Shown here: positions 58,375 to 64,000 of the stretch, one piece after another | Layout of the letters: every line of letters starts with the position of its first letter | Numbering within the stretch: the stretch's first letter is position 1 | Assembly: GCA_002633025.1 (NCBI GenBank) | Contig: NMRB01000537.1 | Location: 46,555-110,554 of the forward strand | Source: Notospermus geniculatus | Lineage: Eukaryota > Nemertea > Pilidiophora > Heteronemertea > Lineidae | Direction: 5' to 3' | Length of the DNA stretch: 64,000 bases | The notes under the pieces: generated by a model | Database searches by the model: none | Told to the model about the DNA's origin: nothing | What the model saw: the letters and a program-made list of their open reading frames with translations, nothing else | Translations under genes and position numbers: made by a program

Positions 58375-58480
58375 TTTCCTCACCGTGTTGAATTTCATAG
58401 TTAAGAGAAGGACGTACTTTCATTCATCACGTCAAATTTCATAGTTAAGAGGACTTACTTGTACTATCATTCACATTAAC
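58375..58480. repeat. two outlying units of the 41-bp repeat
   Basis: AATTTCATAGTTAAGAG twice with GGACGTACTTTCATTCATCACG. Related to the array at 59315-59665. Confidence 0.7.
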
Positions 58481-59314
58481 TGACCATTTCAAACTTCAAT
58501 ATTACTATCCTCTCCTTTAGTCTTTCTCGCCTCTCATCGTCTTGTGGATTTTGATGCTTCCTCGTGAATAATTTCGGCATCAAAAGGTCGTTATAGGTTT
58601 CTTAATAGATGTATTAGGATCTGAAATGTGAATCACATATTAAGTGATTTACGTTGTGCGTGTTTATTGCGATTTTGTACATCATTTCGTCAGTTGAACG
58701 GAACATCTGTGTAAGGTTGATGACTGTAGCTGTGATCTTTACAAAGCAACAGATGAGAACAGGCCGCGTGGTTCGATTTGTCGGAAACTTTTAAGGGAAT
58801 CATCGATTCTTGATCAAGTTTGGATGACAGCTGTAGGTTCACTCGCCCCATCTTCGTGTCACGAACGATTCATGATATCCACAAACTGATATTAGCACGA
58901 GGTTTCCGCCACACGTGGGATGTTCACTCTGATTGACTAGATAGGAAAGCTATGCTTGACTTGACATCAAAACAGACAGTCATTACAAAACCTGCTTTGG
59001 GGAATTAGATGACATTTGACTCTAACCTTTGGGAGTGTAGCATCAGAGGTCATGAAAAATCGTCATGACATAAACTCTCTTTGCACGGTTTTTGAATCAT
59101 TGCTTCAAATGACTTTGATTTTGATCTGGCGTGTTATGTCTGCAAGTGTAATGCGTACGATAAGGCAGAACGATAGGAGCTAATGTACATTGTCGAATAT
59201 GAAATTGACAAACTTTCATCTTCAGAATCTTATAATCTGACTTTGTTGCTGTCCAAGTCGAGGAATATTTAGATTGACGTAAGCATGTCGGATTGAAAAA
59301 TTTGTTAGTTTACA
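58481..59314. other. unassigned DNA
   Basis: No exon or repeat recognised. Confidence 0.35.
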
Positions 59315-59665
59315 GAAATTCATAGTTAAGGGAAGGACTTGGTTTGGCTGACTACGTTTATTTCCATAGATAAGAGGACTTTGTTTCCTCACCGTCTTGA
59401 ATTTCATAGTTAAGAGAAGGACTTACTTTCATTAATTACGTCAGATTTCATAGTTAGGAGGACTTGCTTTTAATCATAACGTTAAATTTCATAGTTAAGA
59501 GGACTTGCTTTTAATCAGCAGGTTAAATTTCATAGAGGACTTACTTTTAATCATCACGTTAAATTTCATAGTTGAGAGGACTTACTTTTAATCATCACGT
59601 TAAATTTCACAGTTAAGAGGACTTACTTTTAATCATCACGTTAAATTTCCTCGTTAAGAGAAGGA
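59315..59665. repeat. 41-bp minisatellite, about 8 units
   Basis: The unit reads AATTTCATAGTTAAGAGG, then ACTTACTTTTAATCATCACG. The last units are almost identical and the first are diverged and longer. Confidence 0.9.
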
Positions 59666-60313
59666 AGTTATGTTTTGCGACCGCACAACCACAGAGTTTA
59701 CCTTAATTTACTGGCACAGGGGATGTAAAACTTAGCGATCTTGGCTGCTGCACAAGTTGAGAAATTTCGACAAAGGGCTTAGTTTGGCGCACTACACAGG
59801 ACTCCACGATCTCAGAGTCACAGTATCTTGGTAATCCAGGTTTGAACTACGAGCATGTGGGATTTTAGTTTGGCACATGATGTGGAACTTTGAGATGATA
59901 TCAGTACCGTTAAGACAAGGCGTAATTCCTGAAACACCCTATCGCGTTTGATTCACTGGTACAGCTTCAGGTCTGCATCTTAACTTTGTGTGGTGTTTTG
60001 GATTACAGTGTGGCAAATTTAGAGTTCAGCCGCTGGCAGAAAGGATAATGGTTTAGTCATGGGTACAGGAGACTTTTTTGGTTGATGCTGAGTATGATTT
60101 GTCAAGTGTAAAGCAACTTGTGATTTCTCATAGACTAGGACCAGTGTTGCCAAAACTAGGATCAATGTAGTCTATGTTAAGATCATCATGAGAGGATTTC
60201 CAGGATTCAGGATCTAACCAAAGTGTGTGTGGATATACACTTTTCTGGGTTTACCTACCCATTTTACCCATTTCAAACATGCAAAAACACAAGGACAGAA
60301 AACCCTCCCTCAG
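59666..60313. other. putative intron sequence
   Basis: No repeats recognised. It ends in a pyrimidine-rich tract (TACCTACCCATTTTACCC, then CCCTCCCTCAG at 60313). Confidence 0.4.
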
Positions 60314-60320
60314 TTTACAG

Positions 60321-60422
60321 AAGCGTCTCTCCGTCAGTTTCTCACGGAGGGCATCAACGGCACCCAGACGGGGGACCATACACAGCGTACGGAAGGCTTC
60401 GTTAGCGCCAAGTCAAGCTGAG
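60321..60422 (+). CDS. candidate internal coding exon (basic, Ser-rich, PKA-type sites)
   Basis: From AAG at 60321 to GAG at 60422, 34 codons beginning KRLSVSFSRRASTAP and ending KASLAPSQAE, followed by GTAAAT (donor, phase 0). Possible acceptors are TTTACAG|AAG (60320), CCCTCCCTCAG (60313) or further upstream; the frame stays open back to about 60225. The segment is GC-richer than its flanks and holds several basophilic-kinase motifs (KRLS, RRAS, RKAS, RRGT), typical of cytoplasmic regulatory segments. Its phase matches the exon at 45702, so the two could be consecutive exons (…DTDKLE then KRLS…). Product unknown. Shadow frames in the other two phases are also open, which lowers certainty. 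Confidence 0.5.
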
Positions 60423-60756
60423 GTAAATATCATTAGTTACGGTGGTTATTAGACTAGTGTGAGGTACCTGACAACATGTCGGGAAATATCACCTGAGGTA
60501 CGAAATGGTTGCTCCGCTGGGGAAGATGTTTCCCAGGGAAGAGATTTCTGTACTGCTGAAAAGCACGTGTATTGCTAATGACTTGAATTGAAAATTCAAT
60601 TTATAGGGATCTTCACAGACTTTGCCATCATCAATGATATAATGAGTGCAGTGTTAATTAGCCTTCTGATCCTTAATGAGAGTGCTAATTAGTTACCTAA
60701 TTAGCCAATATCAGCAGATGCAGACTGTGTGATGTGCCTTTTTAGATGGTGGTTAG
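60423..60756. other. putative intron sequence
   Basis: No recognisable feature. Confidence 0.4.
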
Positions 60757-61176
60757 AAACATCTATCATCATTAAAGGCTTGATGTGAGCGTTTCCTCCA
60801 TATTGAAATGATGAAAAATCGTTAGAATGGTTATCTTAAGTGTTTGTGTCTTATGGAATTAGAGGCACGAGGTTTATATCATAAGCCAAAAGGTGATGCT
60901 CCGTGAGAGAGTTTTCTCCTGCAAGTCTGCTCTCTCTGAACAACCCAGCCATAAAAAACTATGGCTGTCGTTTGTGTCGCTGGTAAAGTCGTGAGAAAAC
61001 CAGGTGAATTGCCCATTGAGATCCAACTTGCACTAGAATTTCACTTTCTCTTGGCTTATGATATTTTGGTCCATGTATTCATCTGAAACATCAATTCCAG
61101 GTCCCCTATACGGCCTGGATGATAATTTGGTCAATCTGTTTACCGGGCATCTGAAATATCAACTCCAGGTCATCTA

Positions 61177-61748
61177 CAGGGTGTTTCAAAAAAAAGTTGT
61201 CATCTCTAAAATATCTCCTAGAACCTAAACCCATGAATATTTTTGGCTCAGATTTTGTAAGCTGCTAGGTGTAGACATACTCATAATGTTTATGTAATGT
61301 TTGTATGATGGTGTCTTGTTATGAAGGAACAGTGACACCAAAAGTAAAAGGGTCCGAAGTGCAGGTGTCAGAGCTTTCCAGGAAATTCCACAAGATATGG
61401 TGATCCATTCAGTCACCAGAATGCGAAGAAGAGATGAAATATCTGTTAGAAACAATGGTGGCCATGTGGAAGGTAGATTCCAGTAACCCTGGCTAATTCT
61501 GTATGCAACAAATGATAAATAAACTTTTCATTGCTTTCTGATAGATAAATCTCTGAGATTTTTGCATTTTGCACCTGCTCAGTCCGAGGCCTCTTATTCG
61601 TCCACGCCTGAAGCGGTCAGAGCCAAAATTTCTTCAGCACCTCCATACATCCTGACCTATCTACATACCAAATCTGAGCCAAAAATATTCATGGGTTTGG
61701 GTTCTAGGAGATATTTTAGAGATGACAACTTTTTTTTGAAACACCCTG
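61177..61748. mobile_element. Tc1/mariner-like element, TIR CAGGGTGTTTCAAAAAAAAG
   Basis: Inverted repeats of about 85 bases (CAGGGTGTTTCAAAAAAAAG then TTGTCATCTCTAAAATATCT) differ at one or two positions. TA at 61175-61176 and 61749-61750 flank it. Related uninterrupted sequence near 62893-62960 reads GTCGTCTATAAGGTCT, giving the empty site and proving a TA duplication. The interior keeps a transposase-like C-terminus (next entry). Confidence 0.9.
61325..61486 (+). pseudogene. transposase C-terminal remnant (IS630/Tc1/mariner type)
   Basis: An open frame ends ...SVTRMRRRDEISVRNNGG, then HVEGRFQ and stop. The pattern of a short helix with a basic RMRRR and a terminal NGGH(V/F)E is typical of mariner-type transposase C-termini (family knowledge). 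The frame is closed upstream by TGA at 61322 and the catalytic domain is absent. This is an internally deleted element dependent on transposase from elsewhere. Confidence 0.6.
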
Positions 61749-62169
61749 TATAAGGTCTAGATAATAATTTGGTCCGGTGTTTCACATCCTCTCAAACCTG
61801 ACGCCAGCTCCACAATATACAGTGCTTCCATCTCATCTGGTTGCAGCAGAAAGGCAGTCCTCGACATGAGATTTTTCTCATGGAAGTTGGCTTTCTCTGA
61901 GCAACTCAGGCATAGAACACTATGGCAGTCGTTTGTGTCGCTGGTAAAGTCGTGAGAAAACCAGGTGAATTGTGCCCATTGAGATCCAACTTGCACTAGA
62001 ATACTTTCAAATGGAGTAGCACCTATCTTTCTGGGTTGCAATGCATGGGGTCTGAATAGGTTGTCCATAACCTTGAACGTAGTACAATATGGCATGATAT
62101 CGGTTGCAAAATTCGACATCGAACAATTTGCATTGGACAGACACATTTATGTTCGATAAAACTTTATGT

Positions 62170-62420
62170 GCATGCGATAAAGTTCATATTCATGTTCGAT
62201 GTTACATCCATGCATGAACTAAAATTACATTTATGTTCGATGTGACTTCCGCTTTTGTGCGAACTCGGAATTATGGGTAATCAAAACGTAACATGTGCGT
62301 ATGGTAAAGTCCACATTCATGTTCGACGTCACATCCATGCATGGGCTAAAATTACATTCATGTTCGATGCGACTTCCGCTTTTGTGCGAACTCGGAATTG
62401 TGGGTAATTTTGAAACGACG
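62170..62420. repeat. ~126-bp tandem duplication
   Basis: TTCATGTTCGA(T/C)GT(T/C)ACATCC, TGACTTCCGCTTTTGTGCGA and ACTCGGAATT(A/G)TGGGTAAT each occur twice in order. Confidence 0.85.
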
Positions 62421-63075
62421 GCTCTGATTGGCTCCNTTAGAAACATCTATCATCATTAAAAGGTTGATGTGAGCGTTTCCTCCATTAATTGAAATGATGA
62501 AAAATCGTTAGAATGGTTATCTTCAGTGTTTGTGTCTTATGGAATTAGAGGCATGAGGTTCATATCATAAGCCAAAAGGTGATGCTCCGTGAGAGAGTTT
62601 TCTCCTGCAAGTCTGCTCTCTCTGAACAACTCAGCCACAAAAAACTATGGCAGTCGTTTGTGTCGCTGGTAAAGTCGTGAGAAAACCAGGTGAATTGCCC
62701 ATTGAGATCCAACTTGCACTAGAATACTTTCACATGGAGTACTGTAGCACCTATCTTTCTGGATTGCAATGCATGGGGTCTGAATAGGTTGACCATAATC
62801 TTGAACGTAGGACAAATCGATTTCAACAGGCAATTCACTTTCTCTTGCCATATGATATTTTGTTCTATGTATTCATCTGAAATATCAATTCCAGGTCGTC
62901 TATAAGGTCTGGATGATAATTCGGTCAATCTGTTTATCTGAAATATCAACTCTAGGTCGTCTATAAGGTCTAGATTGTTTTAAATAATTTGTTACGGTGT
63001 TTCCACATTCTTGTCAAATCTGATTCTGTTCATAATCCAGTTCCACAATACAGTGCTTCCATCTGGTTGCAGCAT

Positions 63076-63266
63076 CACCATCGATTGCAGTATTCACATT
63101 CAGAACGCAGCAGCTACGGTTGCTAGGCAATCGTCTCGGCTGAGCATCAGACAGACTTCAATGATTTTAGTGTAATTGTATATTCCCAGATGGCGTCATG
63201 GGTTGGCTGATGAGCCTGCTGAGATGGTTTTTGTCTTCCTCACAGGAGGGAACTGCTGAATCTTCC
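63076..63266. other. no recognisable feature
   Basis: Nothing supportable. Confidence 0.4.
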
Positions 63267-63270
63267 TTAA

Positions 63271-63502
63271 AGGGATACTCCACTCATTGTGTAAAATTTT
63301 GAATTTTTGAAATATCATTAATACATTCAAATTCATTGATATCTGCAACATGTCAGATTTTTTTTAAATCAGCAAACGCATCATTTTAAGTATTTTAATT
63401 GAATCCCAAGGGGACCATGAAGGAACAACCAATAGGCCTTCATGGCATTGGTCTCTATGGATTGATAAAAATTCAAAAGCTTACAATGAGTGGAGTATCC
63501 CT
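63271..63502. mobile_element. TTAA-flanked MITE, TIR AGGGATACTCCACTCATTG
   Basis: TTAA (63267-63270; 63503-63506) flanks AGGGATACTCCACTCATTG and its complement CAATGAGTGGAGTATCCCT. Inverted similarity extends weakly inward. AT-rich centre. Confidence 0.9.
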
Positions 63503-63512
63503 TTAAGTCTCA

Positions 63513-63640
63513 TACTTCCTTTACATAGAAGTATACGGTATACGAAAATGCCGGTTAACAATGGCTTCACGGTCGTGAATCCATTTGAAGCTATTGTTAA
63601 ATGGCGTTTTCGTATACCGTATACTTCTTGTAAAGGAAGC
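63513..63640. mobile_element. 128-bp palindromic MITE
   Basis: CTTCCTTTACATAGAAGTAT and ACGGTATACGAAAATGCC on the left pair with GGCGTTTTCGTATACCGT and ATACTTCTTGTAAAGGAAG on the right. It starts within 10 bases of the previous MITE. Confidence 0.85.
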
Positions 63641-63857
63641 CTTAGGTTTACCTTTAGCTATTGTTTGATGTATTAATTTTGCACTTCGTTGAACAGAATT
63701 GCCGCGTCGTCTGTACCTCTTGTCCTATTGGTATTGAGACGTAAGGAGAGTCATGTCACGTGCTGTGACCTCTTATCTTATTGATATTTAGACTTCAGGA
63801 GAACCCTGCCACGTCTTCTGCACCTGCTATAGGTCTCTTGATATGGATAAGTTCCGC

Positions 63858-63991
63858 TATCAGCCATCTTGCCAAAATTAGGTCATCACCATGGGGATTT
63901 CCGCCACTGGGGTGTGGTAGAACCAATCACCTGTCACTCTAGAAGAGAATTCCCATGGTGACGACCTGATTTTGGCAAGATGGCTGCTAGT
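63858..63991. mobile_element. MITE, TIR CTAGCAGCCATCTTGCC (second copy)
   Basis: TCAGCCATCTTGCCAAAATTA to GGCAAGATGGCTGCTAG, the same family as 11793-11925. Confidence 0.85.
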
Positions 63992-64000
63992 GAACCTCAT

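Larger units (their letters stand above)
60757..63075. repeat. segmental triplication
   Basis: A core containing TGTGTCGCTGGTAAAGTCGT, GAGAAAACCAGGTGAATT and GAGATCCAACTTGCACTAGA occurs near 60965, 61937 and 62655. Units 1 and 3 match closely from AAACATCTATCATCATTAAA (60757; 62440) onward. The units share sequence through the TATAAGGTCT(A/G)GAT and ACAGTGCTTCCATCT blocks. A TIR element interrupts unit 1. A single N at 62436 sits exactly at the start of unit 3. Confidence 0.8.

Noticed and set aside
1-64000. a novel multi-gene system
   Set aside because: No cluster of intact coding genes exists. The window is intronic or intergenic DNA dominated by repeats.

Overview
The window is animal nuclear DNA, not prokaryotic. 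It has no operons and no long intact open frame outside tandem repeats. It has a 159-base assembly gap (28797-28955) and is packed with short inverted-repeat transposons (MITEs), tRNA-derived repeats and minisatellites. The mix of families suggests a marine invertebrate: a GGTTC-rich TA-flanked MITE, TTAA-flanked MITEs starting AGGG, a GGTGTCC-type repeat, and an AAT tract followed by a TATATAGCGCC motif. I cannot name the species from sequence alone.

Host-gene signal is sparse but coherent, and all of it is on the plus strand. There is a likely first coding exon at 45702-45779 (Kozak-like ATG, poly-glycine, strong donor, phase 0). There is a likely downstream coding exon at 60321-60422 (basic/serine-rich with several PKA-type sites, donor in phase 0). 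Two textbook recursive-splice motifs (pyrimidine tract, CAG|GTAAGT) lie at about 17824 and 49055. Together they suggest the 5' part of one long-intron gene running left to right, with the transposons and satellites lying inside its introns. This is inference; the protein is not recognised.

Layout. 0-7 kb: AAT-linked repeat, a 180-bp tandem duplication, a degenerate minisatellite, a 36-bp array and a 564-bp tandem duplication. 7-20 kb: small satellites, then a dense run of MITEs (8226, 9385, 11103, 11793, 13548, 14321, 16278, 16920, 18500, 19247), ending with a MITE inserted in another MITE (19608-19983). 20-36 kb: a 27-bp minisatellite of about 1 kb, a tRNA-Asp-like locus, the gap, 110-bp and 99-bp arrays, and a cluster of four tRNA-like units. 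37-45 kb: hAT-like and palindromic MITEs. 45-60 kb: the two exon candidates, the second recursive site, and a cluster of four MITE copies plus a partial one (47405-55415). 56-64 kb: a 764-bp TIR element with 9-bp target duplications, two minisatellites, a segmental triplication carrying a Tc1/mariner-like element, and more MITEs. One MITE family lies near both ends (11793 and 63858).

The best evidence here is structural. Several insertions can be read to the base because the pre-insertion site survives in a paralogous repeat copy (14321, 19709, 61177). No previously undescribed defence or metabolic system is visible.
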